Source: Pseudactinotalea sp. HY158
Lineage (GTDB): Bacteria; Actinomycetota; Actinomycetes; Actinomycetales; Beutenbergiaceae
Direction of reading: 5' to 3'
Length of the DNA: 64,000 bases
Assembly (NCBI RefSeq): GCF_009660225.1
Contig: NZ_CP045920.1
Coordinates: 2,678,079 to 2,742,078 of the forward strand
A program made the position numbers and the translations under genes. How positions within the stretch are numbered: the first letter of the stretch is position 1; every line of letters starts with the position of its first letter. Below the pieces are notes generated by a model. The model was given only the letters and a program-made list of their open reading frames with translations. It made no database searches and was not told where the DNA came from. Positions 17,252-25,600 of the stretch are shown here, piece by piece.

Positions 17252-17277
17252 TGGTTAACTACTCTAGTAATGAACCA
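17252..17277. promoter_or_regulatory. 26-bp imperfect palindrome upstream of a YtrA-type gene
   Basis: TGGTTAACTACTC and TAGTAATGAACCA are complementary at 11 of 13 positions, centred between 17264 and 17265. It ends 18 bases before the ATG of the GntR gene. Both palindrome and position match YtrA-type autoregulation. Confidence 0.55.
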
Positions 17278-17294
17278 ACGAGCAGAGGTGAGAG

Positions 17295-17657
17295 ATGTTC
17301 GACGGGCCCGAGCCGATCTACCTGCAGATCGCGGAGCACCTGCGCGACCAGGTCCTGACCGGCGCGCTCACGGAGGGTGACCAGGTCATGAGCACGACAC
17401 AGTTCGCCACCACCTACCGCATCAATCCCGCCACGGCCGCCAAGGCCTTCACGCTGCTCGTCACCGAAGACGTCATCTACAAGCAACGAGGAGTGGGCAT
17501 GTTCGTCGCCGACGGCGCCCGGGAACGACTGCGCGAGCGGCGCCGGGGCGCGTTCTACACCGATCGGCTCGGCCCGGTCCTGGCCGAGGCGGGCCTCCTG
17601 GGCATCAGCTCGGCCGACCTCATCCGCTACATCGAAGAGAAGGAGCTGAGAGCATGA
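17295..17657 (+). CDS. GntR family regulator (YtrA subfamily)
   Basis: A 120-residue regulator. IYLQIAEHLRDQVLTGALTE starts the winged helix and YRINPATAAKAFTLL holds the recognition helix. The C-terminal helix is short, as in YtrA proteins, and no effector domain is present. The ATG follows GAGGTGAGAG. Its stop overlaps the ATPase start (ATGA), giving the classic regulator-ATPase-membrane protein order of ytr-like operons that respond to envelope stress. Confidence 0.88.
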   Translation: MFDGPEPIYLQIAEHLRDQVLTGALTEGDQVMSTTQFATTYRINPATAAKAFTLLVTEDVIYKQRGVGMFVADGARERLRERRRGAFYTDRLGPVLAEAGLLGISSADLIRYIEEKELRA

Positions 17658-18535
17658 GCGGCCTGCCGATCACCCTGCAGGAGCTGACCGTCGATTTCGG
17701 CTCGACTCGGGCGCTCGACGGCGTGAGCGCCGAGATCGCAGCGAACTCGATCACCGGCCTCCTGGGACGCAACGGCGCGGGCAAGACGACGCTGCTCGAG
17801 GCCGTCGCCTCGTTCCGCCGCCCGACCGCGGGGCGGGTCCTGGTGGATGGCCGCAGCCCGTTCGAGGACGAATACCTCATGGAGCGCATCTGCCTCATCC
17901 GGGAGAGCGGGGACGGGCTGTCCGAGGAGCGCGTCGGCCGTTCCCTCGACGTCGCGGCGCTGGCCCGCCCCACGTGGGATCAGACCTTCGCGGAGGACCT
18001 GCTCGACGCGTTCGGCATCGACCGGGGCACGCGGGCGAGAAAGCTCTCCCGGGGTCAACGCTCCGCCCTGGGGGCGACGATCGGCCTGGCCTCCCGCGCC
18101 CCGATCACCCTCTTCGACGAGGTCCACCTCGGGATGGACGCGCCCTCCCGGCGCCGCTTCTACGAATTCCTCATCGCCGACTACGCCGAGCATCCGCGCA
18201 CGATCGTGCTCTCCAGTCACCTGATCAGCGAGGTCGAGCAGCTCCTCGAGCACGTCATCGTGCTCGACGAGGCCCGGGTGCTGGTGAGCGAGGAGGCCGA
18301 GCACCTGCGCTCCCGCGGGGCCACGATCACCGGCCGCACCGACCTCGTGGACGCCGCGACCGCCGATCTGCGCGTGCTCGGCCACCGGTATCTCGGCCCC
18401 ACCAAGCAGGCGACCGTGCTCGGCACCCTCACGGGGCCGCAGCGCGATCACATCCGCGCGGCGGGCCTCGAACTCGGGGCCGTCCCGCTCGAAGACCTGT
18501 TCATCGCACTGACGGAGAAGGAGACACGCTCATGA
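17654..18535 (+). CDS. ABC transporter ATP-binding protein
   Basis: A 293-residue ATPase. Walker A is GRNGAGKTT near residue 40 and the signature LSRGQRSAL lies near residue 130. Walker B is ITLFDEVHLGMD, where VHLGMD replaces the usual PTNGLD. SSHLISEVEQLLEHVIVLD contains the switch His. The C-terminal 80 residues form a small extra domain. It is coupled on both sides to the GntR and membrane-protein genes and should form a transporter with the latter. The direction and substrate are unknown. Confidence 0.88.
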   Translation: MSGLPITLQELTVDFGSTRALDGVSAEIAANSITGLLGRNGAGKTTLLEAVASFRRPTAGRVLVDGRSPFEDEYLMERICLIRESGDGLSEERVGRSLDVAALARPTWDQTFAEDLLDAFGIDRGTRARKLSRGQRSALGATIGLASRAPITLFDEVHLGMDAPSRRRFYEFLIADYAEHPRTIVLSSHLISEVEQLLEHVIVLDEARVLVSEEAEHLRSRGATITGRTDLVDAATADLRVLGHRYLGPTKQATVLGTLTGPQRDHIRAAGLELGAVPLEDLFIALTEKETRS

Positions 18536-19281
18536 GCAGCCTCGTCCATCGACTCCTCGCCCCGCTGCAGAGCCCGGCGCGCCCGCAATGGGTGCGCACG
18601 GCCGGACTCCAGCTGCAGGTCTACCTCTTCATCTGGGCGCTGTTCTGGGCGATCTGCCTCGTCGGCGTCGCCCTGGCCATCCTGATCGTCGACCAGTTCG
18701 GCACGGTCAACGTCTCGATCGGGCAGTTCGTGCGGAACGGGCCGCTCGTGTGGTTCGTCTACGTCGTCGCGATGCTCACGAGCGCCGCGCTCATGATCCC
18801 GCACGTGGCGCACGGGATGACCCGGCGCTCGTTCGGCCGGGGCGCGCTCGCCGCCGGCCTCGTGAACGCGCTGCTGCACACGATCATGGCCGCCGGGCTC
18901 ATCGTGGTCGAGGGCGCGCTCTACGCCCGGATGGGCTGGCAGCACGACATGGCCGTGGGCCCCGAGTACACCGCGGGGGTCTGGGAGGGCGGTATCGGAC
19001 TGCTCGTGCTCGACTACGGCCTGGCCACCGTCGCGGCCGGCGTCAGCGGCCTCCTCGTGCCCATGGCGTATCGCCGGCTCGGCGGCCTCTGGGGCACCGT
19101 CACCCTGCCGCTGACCATGCTGCCCCTCATCACCCTGTTGCTCACCACCGGCTGGTCCGATCCGGCGGCCGGATGGCACGTCGGCACCGCCCTGGGCACC
19201 GCGATCTCGGTCGTTCCCATCGTGGCCGGGATCGCCGTCTTCCCCGCGCTCACCCGCAACGTCGCCCTCTCCCGGACGTGA
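18532..19281 (+). CDS. ABC-associated membrane protein (permease partner)
   Basis: A 249-residue integral membrane protein with six predicted hydrophobic helices between residues 25 and 240. There are two paired segments early on and a closing pair near 180-240. No family signature is visible. Its ATG overlaps the ATPase stop, so it is almost certainly the membrane partner of the YtrA-type module. A PAAGWHVG segment lies between helices near residue 213. Confidence 0.75.
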   Translation: MSSLVHRLLAPLQSPARPQWVRTAGLQLQVYLFIWALFWAICLVGVALAILIVDQFGTVNVSIGQFVRNGPLVWFVYVVAMLTSAALMIPHVAHGMTRRSFGRGALAAGLVNALLHTIMAAGLIVVEGALYARMGWQHDMAVGPEYTAGVWEGGIGLLVLDYGLATVAAGVSGLLVPMAYRRLGGLWGTVTLPLTMLPLITLLLTTGWSDPAAGWHVGTALGTAISVVPIVAGIAVFPALTRNVALSRT

Positions 19282-19411
19282 GACCTGACCTGGAGCCGCC
19301 CGGCCCCGACATCGAGCGGTCGATCGGGCCCCCGGCGCGACCGGACCGGGTCACGACCATCAGCGGGTCGGCCGGGGCCGAGGGCGCGGCGGTCTCATTT
19401 AGGCTGGTGGC

Positions 19412-21388
19412 ATGACGACCTCCGCTCCGCTGCCCGCGCTCGCCGACCTGAGCACCCGCCCGCAGGACGACCTCTACCGGCACGTGAACGGCACGTGGCT
19501 GCGCGCGCACGAGATCGCCGCCGACCGCGCCCGCACCGGCGTGGCCCGGGAGCTGTTCGACCGGGCCGAACTCGACGTGCGCGCGATCATCACCGAGGCC
19601 GCCGACGTGCCCGCGAGCGATCCGGACCACGCCGCGGCCCAGCAGATCGCGGCGACCTACGGCGCCTTCATGAACACCGCCGCGATCGAGTCCGCGGGGA
19701 TTGCCCCGCTCGAGGCGGACCTGGCCCCGCTGCGGGCGGTGACGAACCGCGCGGAGCTGGCACGCGCCGTCGGTACGCTCGAACGCGACGGCGTGGGATC
19801 GACGATCGGCGCCTTCGTGAACAACGACGCCGGCAACCCGACCGAGTACCGCGTGTACCTGACCCAGGCGGGCATCGGGCTGCCGGACGAGGCCTACTAC
19901 CGCGAGGACGCCCACGCCGAGATCCGCACCGCCTACGTGGCGCACATCGCCCGGATGCTCACGCTGACCGGCGTCGTGCCGGCCGGCGAGTCCGAGGAGG
20001 CGGCCGGCCGGGTCATGGCGGTCGAGACCGCGCTGGCCGCCGGACACTGGGACACGGTGCGCGACCGCGACGCGCAGGCCACCTACAACCGGGTGAGCCG
20101 CTCGGAGCTCGTCGAGCTCGCGCCGGGCTACGAGTGGTCGATCTGGGCGCGCGCGCTCGCGGGCTCCGATGCGCTGCTCGACGAGCTCGTGGTGCGCCAG
20201 CCGAGCTACCTGACCACGGTCGATTCGGTCTGGGGATCGACGCCGCTGGCCGACCTCGTGCTATGGCAGTCGTGGCACGTGGTGCACGCGCGCGCCCCGT
20301 TCCTGACCGAGGCGGTCGTGGCGGAGAACTTCGACTTCTACGGCCGCACGCTCACGGGCGCCCAGGAGCTGCGCGACCGGTGGAAGCGCGGGGTCTCGCT
20401 CACGGAGAGCCTCCTCGGTGAGGCGATCGGGAAGCTGTACGTGGCCCGGCACTTCCCGCCGGCGAACAAGGGGGCGATGACCGAGCTCGTCGCCGACCTG
20501 ACCGAGGCGTACCGGCAGTCGATCTCCGCGCTGCCGTGGATGGGCGAGCAGACCCGGGAGCAGGCGCTGGTCAAGCTCGGCAAGTTCACCCCGAAGATCG
20601 GCTACCCGAACCGGTGGCGCGACTACTCCGCGCTCGAGGTCGCCGCGGACGACCTGCTCGGCAACGTGCGGGCCGCCTCGGCGTTCGAGACCGACTACGA
20701 GCTCGCGAAGCTCGGCCGGCCGATCGACCGGGAGGAGTGGCTCATGACCCCCCAGACGGTCAACGCCTACTACCACCCGACGATGAACGAGATCGTCTTC
20801 CCCGCCGCGATCCTGCAGGCGCCGTTCTTCTCGATCGAGGCGGACGCGGCCTCGAACTACGGCGGCATCGGCGCCGTCATCGGCCACGAGATCGGGCACG
20901 GCTTCGACGACCAGGGATCGCACTACGACGGAGAGGGTCGGCTCGCCGACTGGTGGACCGAGGCCGACCGGGAGGAGTTCACCGCGCGCACGCAGGCGCT
21001 GATCGACCAGTTCTCGGCGCTCAGCCCCGCCCAGCTCGAGGACTCCCATCGCGTCAACGGCGAGTTCACGCTCGGCGAGAACATCGGCGACCTCGGCGGG
21101 CTCGGCATCGCGGTCAAGGCATACCGGATCGCCCGGGGCAAGGGCGTGGACGCCGGCCTCGACGAGGCGGAGGCGCTGCGGCGGCTCTTCGCCTCGTTCG
21201 CGGCGGTGTGGCGGGTCAAGGCGCGCGACGAGGAGGCGATCCGGCTGCTCGCGATCGACCCGCACTCCCCCGAGGAGTTCCGCTGCAATCAGACGGTCAA
21301 GAACCTCGACGAGTTCCACGAGGTCTTCGCCACCGCGCCGGGCGACGGCATGTGGCTCGCCCCGGAGCAGCGCGTGAGCATCTGGTAG
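19412..21388 (+). CDS. M13 (neprilysin-type) zinc metallopeptidase
   Basis: A 658-residue M13 endopeptidase, full length for the bacterial PepO branch. The N-terminal domain runs from PQDDLYRHVNGTW. NAYYHPTMNEIVFPAAILQA is the substrate-binding edge strand near residue 450. The zinc site is HEIGH near residue 492 with FDDQGSHYDGEG after it. The third ligand Glu is in ENIGDLGGLGIA, and the C-terminal CNQTVKNLDEF ends the fold. No signal peptide is visible, so it is probably cytoplasmic. It likely cleaves small peptides. It stands alone between the ABC module and VapBC. Confidence 0.94.
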   Translation: MTTSAPLPALADLSTRPQDDLYRHVNGTWLRAHEIAADRARTGVARELFDRAELDVRAIITEAADVPASDPDHAAAQQIAATYGAFMNTAAIESAGIAPLEADLAPLRAVTNRAELARAVGTLERDGVGSTIGAFVNNDAGNPTEYRVYLTQAGIGLPDEAYYREDAHAEIRTAYVAHIARMLTLTGVVPAGESEEAAGRVMAVETALAAGHWDTVRDRDAQATYNRVSRSELVELAPGYEWSIWARALAGSDALLDELVVRQPSYLTTVDSVWGSTPLADLVLWQSWHVVHARAPFLTEAVVAENFDFYGRTLTGAQELRDRWKRGVSLTESLLGEAIGKLYVARHFPPANKGAMTELVADLTEAYRQSISALPWMGEQTREQALVKLGKFTPKIGYPNRWRDYSALEVAADDLLGNVRAASAFETDYELAKLGRPIDREEWLMTPQTVNAYYHPTMNEIVFPAAILQAPFFSIEADAASNYGGIGAVIGHEIGHGFDDQGSHYDGEGRLADWWTEADREEFTARTQALIDQFSALSPAQLEDSHRVNGEFTLGENIGDLGGLGIAVKAYRIARGKGVDAGLDEAEALRRLFASFAAVWRVKARDEEAIRLLAIDPHSPEEFRCNQTVKNLDEFHEVFATAPGDGMWLAPEQRVSIW

Positions 21389-21405
21389 CCCCTCCCGCTT
21401 CGATT

Positions 21406-21444
21406 GGGGACGGCGCACCACGCGTTTCGTAGTGCGCCGTCCCC
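21406..21444. terminator. 13-bp perfect hairpin between convergent genes
   Basis: GGGGACGGCGCAC (21406-21418) pairs with GTGCGCCGTCCCC (21432-21444). It sits between the ends of the M13 peptidase and vapC genes and could serve both. Confidence 0.7.
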
Positions 21445-21457
21445 GAACGCGCGGGGC

Positions 21458-21835
21458 TCAGTACGGCGCGGTCAGGCCGTCGATCATCGGGAAGTGCTTG
21501 ACGTTCCTCGTGAGGACTCGGGCACCGAGCAGTTCAGCCGTGGCCGCGATGACGAGGTCGGCCGTGTCGATCCCCCGATGCGACGGCAGCCAACGGCGTC
21601 CGAGCTCTCCCGCCCGCTCCGAGACCTCCCGGTCGACCGGATGCCAGTCGAGTATGTCCAGGAGATCGGACGTCGATCGCTCCTCACCCCGTCGTACTCC
21701 GACCAGGACCTCGACTCGGGTGACCTCGCTGGCGTGCAGCGGCCCCAGGCCACGCTCGGTGCGCAACAATGTGACCGCTGCCGGCTCCCCGCGAAGGACG
21801 TCGATGAGGATTGACGTGTCGACCAGGCTCGTCAC
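21458..21835 (-). CDS. vapC: VapC-type PIN-domain ribonuclease toxin
   Basis: A 125-residue PIN domain. The acidic residues are placed as expected: LVDTSILIDVLRG at the N-terminus, SEVTRVEVLVG near residue 40, and GIDTADLVIAATAELLGA followed by VLTRNVKHF near residue 88. VapC toxins cleave specific RNAs, often tRNA, and are blocked by the partner antitoxin. The start overlaps the stop of the antitoxin gene, the standard antitoxin-first order. Confidence 0.92.
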   Translation of the reverse strand: MTSLVDTSILIDVLRGEPAAVTLLRTERGLGPLHASEVTRVEVLVGVRRGEERSTSDLLDILDWHPVDREVSERAGELGRRWLPSHRGIDTADLVIAATAELLGARVLTRNVKHFPMIDGLTAPY

Positions 21836-22089
21836 CGTCGGATGGCCTCGCGTAGCCGGTCACCGGAACGGATGGTCTCGACGTAGTCGTGGCCGTCCTC
21901 GCCCTCGCGAGACCACGCGCCCGCGACTGCCGCGATCACGCCCAGATCGTGGTTCAGGTCGAATTGCGGCCCGTACGTGCGCGCGACCGCCTCGCGGATG
22001 AGCGAGGAGATCGATCGACCCGTGCGTTCCGCCTCGGCGTCCAGCAGCTGGCGGTCTGACTCCGTCAGCGAAATCTGCGTTCGCATCAT
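21832..22089 (-). CDS. vapB: VapB-type antitoxin, ribbon-helix-helix
   Basis: An 85-residue antitoxin. MRTQISLTESDRQLLDAEAE gives the ribbon-helix-helix strand and first helix, then TGRSISSLIREAV. The remaining C-terminal tail would wrap the VapC toxin. Two ATG codons stand in tandem, and the second (22086) may be the true start. A palindrome at 22089-22106 overlaps the start region and is the likely autorepression site. Confidence 0.88.
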   Translation of the reverse strand: MMRTQISLTESDRQLLDAEAERTGRSISSLIREAVARTYGPQFDLNHDLGVIAAVAGAWSREGEDGHDYVETIRSGDRLREAIRR

Positions 22090-22106
22090 GATGTAACACT
22101 ACATCA
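22089..22106. promoter_or_regulatory. palindromic operator of vapBC
   Basis: TGATGTA (22089-22095) and TACATCA (22100-22106) are perfect arms around ACAC. They overlap the vapB start codon, as expected for a self-repressing toxin-antitoxin operon. Confidence 0.65.
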
Positions 22107-22138
22107 CCTGACCAACGTGTAACAGGGGCCGCCTCGAC

Positions 22139-22381
22139 TCAGGCGTGGGCGACCTTGCCGATCCGCACGCGCCAGACCTCCGGGCCCTCCTCCTGGTACT
22201 CCCACGTGAACTCACCGGCGTTCTCGGCGGCGAGTTGGTAGTACAGGGGCTTCGGGTCGTGGTCGTTCACGAGCACGAAGGCGGTGCCCGGGTCGAGCGT
22301 GCCGAAGGTGTCGAAGATGAGTTCGTGTCGCACTCGCGGGATCTCCTCGCGGACGTCGACGATCTGGTCGGTGACGGACAT
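22139..22381 (-). CDS. DUF2249 domain protein
   Basis: An 80-residue single-domain protein. The family core is clear: DVREEIPRVRHELIFDTFGT, FVLVNDHDPKPLYYQLAAE and FTWEYQEEGPEVWRVRIGK. DUF2249 proteins are often found with hemerythrins or nitrogen-oxide handling genes, but the biochemical role is not established. It is a single gene here. Three 11-base CACACGCCGG repeats lie upstream (22565-22593). Confidence 0.88.
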   Translation of the reverse strand: MSVTDQIVDVREEIPRVRHELIFDTFGTLDPGTAFVLVNDHDPKPLYYQLAAENAGEFTWEYQEEGPEVWRVRIGKVAHA

Positions 22382-22599
22382 ACTCGGCCTCTTTCGGGTC
22401 TCGGCTTCCGGATGCGCGGGCCGATCGATGCCCCGCGCCCGCCCGGCGGCGGGCCGAGATCTCCGGCTCCACGTGACAGCAACGCTAGTCGCGCCGTCCG
22501 TTCGCCTCCTGAGCCGAAGGTCCCACGCGCCGGCCCACGCAGCGGCCCGGACAGACCGACCGCGCCGGCACACGCCGGCACACGCCGGCACACGAGAAA

Positions 22600-22638
22600 G
22601 GCCGTGGGGCCGGGGCTGTGCGCCCCGGCCCCACGGCC
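22600..22638 (-). terminator. terminator of the surface adhesin gene
   Basis: A perfect 17-bp GC stem (22600-22616 with 22622-22638) has a 5-base loop. On the minus strand it is followed by TTTCTCGTG, fitting a Rho-independent terminator 33 bases after the adhesin stop. Confidence 0.8.
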
Positions 22639-22670
22639 CCATGCGTCGTCGTGACGCTCCTACGGATCCG

Positions 22671-25600
22671 TCAGCTGAGCTGGCGGCGCCGGTTGGTGAG
22701 CAGCACGCCACCGAGTCCGAGCAGTGCCAGCGCGGCGACGATGGCACCGACGGGGGCGCTGCTGCCCGTGTCGGGCATCGGGCCGGGAGCCGGCGCCTCC
22801 GCACTCGGGGTCTCACTCGGGGTCTCGCCCGGGACCGGGGTCAGGAAGACCCCCGCATCCCACGTCGGGTCGACGCCCTGGGTGGCACCGAACTCGCGGT
22901 CGTAGTCACTCGTGAGGGCCTCGTTCGCATCGTCCAGGGTGAACGTGACGGTCCATCCCGTGGCCGGGTCGGCGTCTGAGTCGAGGCCGGCGTTGTCGCC
23001 GGCACCCTGCTGGGTCAGCTGGTAGACCGCGGCCTGCTCGGCCGTCAGCGTGAACTTCACCTGATACGTGCCCGCGGGCAGGTTGTCGAACAGGTACCGG
23101 CCCTGATCGTCCGTCGTGGTCGGGGCGACCACGGTGCCGTAGACGTCGGTGACGGGCTCGCCGTCCGCGTCGGTCAGCTCCACGGTGACGCCGGGCAGCA
23201 CCTGCTCGCCCTCACCCTGGACGCCGTCCTTGTCGGAGTCGATCCACACGTAGTCACCCACGGCGTAGGACTTGACCACGAACCCGAAGTCCAGACTCGG
23301 GTCACGGTCGCCGTCCTGGCTCAGGCCACCGGGCTCGCTCGAGGCCTCCCACGTGGAGGAGTCCACGCCACGGTCGTCACCGGCACCCAGGGTGGTCGGC
23401 ACGTACGGCTCGAGCGCCTCGGCCGAGGCGTCCCGGTCGATGCACACCGTGTACACGTCGTCACCGGTCAGGGCGGGCAGATCATCGAATGTGTAGTGAC
23501 CGTTCTCATCGGTCACCACCGGTCCGACCGGCTCACCGAACACGTCCGTGACGGGCTCACCGTCCGGACCGACCAGGCAGACCGTGACGCCCGGGATACC
23601 CGGCTCGCCCTCGTCCTGGAGACCGTCCCGGTTCTCATCGACCCACACGTAGTCACCCACGGAGACCGACTTGAGGTTCACACCCGCATCCCACGTCGGG
23701 TCCACACCCTGCGTGGCACCGAACTCACGGTCATAGTCCGTTGTGAGCGCCTCGTTCGAGCCGTCCAGCACGAACGTGGCCGTCAGGCCCGTCGTCACAT
23801 CGGCGTCGGAGTCGGCCGCGTCGTCCTCACCCGCATCGAGCTGAGTGAACTGGTACACCAGAGCCTGCTCATCCGTGAGGGTGAACTGCACCTGGTACGT
23901 GCCGGCGGGCAGGTTGTCGAACAGGTACCGGCCCTCGGCATCGGTGGTGGTCGGCTCGACGAGCTCGCCGAACACGTCGGTGACGGGCTCGCCGTCCGCG
24001 TTCGTCAGTTCCACGGTGACGCCGGGCAGAACCTGCTCGCCGTCGTCCTGGATGCCGTCACGGTTGGAGTCGATCCAGACGTAGTCGCCGATTGCGTAGG
24101 ACTTGACCACGAACCCGAAGTCGAGCGTCGGGTCACGGTCGCCGTCCTGGCTCAGGCCGCCGGGCTCGCTCGAGGCCTCCCACGTGGAGGAGTCCACGCC
24201 ACGGTCGTCGCCGGCACCCGGGGTGGTCGGCACGTACGGCTCGAGCGCCTCGGCCGAGGCGTCCCGGTCGATGCAGACGGTGTAGACGTCGTCACCGGTC
24301 AGGGCGGGCAGGTTCTCGAAGGTGTACTCACCGTTCGGACCGGTCACGACCGGCTCGACCACGTCACCGAACACGTCCGTGACGGGCTCACCGTCCGGAC
24401 CGACCAGGCAGACCGTGACGCCCGGGATACCCGGCTCGCCCTCGTCCTGGAGACCGTCCCGGTCGGAGTCGACCCACACGTAGTCACCCACGGAGACCGA
24501 CTTGAGGTTCACACCCGCATCCCACGTCGGGTCGACACCCTGCGTGGCACCGAACTCCTGGTCCGTGTAGTCGTTCGTGAGCGCCTCGTTCGAGTCGTCG
24601 AGAACGAACGTGGCCGTCAGGCCCGTCGTCACATCGGCGTCCGAATCCGCCGCGTCGTCCTCACCGGCACCGGCCTGCGTGAACTGGTAGATCGCGGCCT
24701 GCTCGTCCGTCAGTGTGAACTTCACCTGATACGTGCCCGCGGGCAGGTTGTCGAACAGGTACCGGCCCTGATCGTCCGTCGTGGTCGTGTCGATCACGGC
24801 GCCGCTCTCGTCGAGCAGCTCGACCGTGACGCCCGGGAGCACCGGCTCGTCGCCGTCCTGGACGCCGTCACGGTTCGTGTCGATCCAGGTGTAGTCGCCC
24901 ACGGCGTAGGACTCGACGTGGCCGTTCCAGTCGTCCGAATCGGTCACCTCGTCCTCCGACGTGTTGCCGACGGCGGTGACCGTCGCGGTGTCGGAGTGGG
25001 TCTCGCCGGCGTTCAGGCCCGGCAGGGTGCCGGTGCACTCGAACTGGGCGGCGGGCTCGAACGGCCCCTCCCAGGTGGTGCCGGTGGACTCGTCCGGGAA
25101 GGTGCACACGAGGTTCTCGATCGCGCCCGCGCCGCTCGTGAGCTCATCGCTCACGACGACGTCCACGAGCGTCTCGCCGCCGTCGTTCGAGACCGTGAAG
25201 GCGATCTCCTGGTCGGTGCCGTGCGTGAGGGACTTGCTCGACCCCTCGTCGAAGTCACCGGCGTAGCCGTCGTTCGTCAGCGCGCCGGACTCGTCGTAGG
25301 CGGGCCCGTCCGAGCCGTCCTCGCTCGTCCACTTCTCGATGTCGACGCTCGGCGGGTCGAGCGGGGTGATCGTCGCCTCGGTGGATCCGATCTTGTTCAC
25401 GATCGGGGCCGTGTTGTCCGTGATCTTCACCGCGAAGTAGGCGGCGATCGGCGCTCCGGCCTGGAGCTTCGTGCCCGCCCTCTGCTGCAGCGTCACGACG
25501 CCGTCGGCGAACAGGGCATCAAGATTACCGCCGATGTCGACCGGGCCGGCAGTCGGGTTTTCACCGGTGGCGGCGTTCGCCTCGGTCACGAAGCCGAGGA

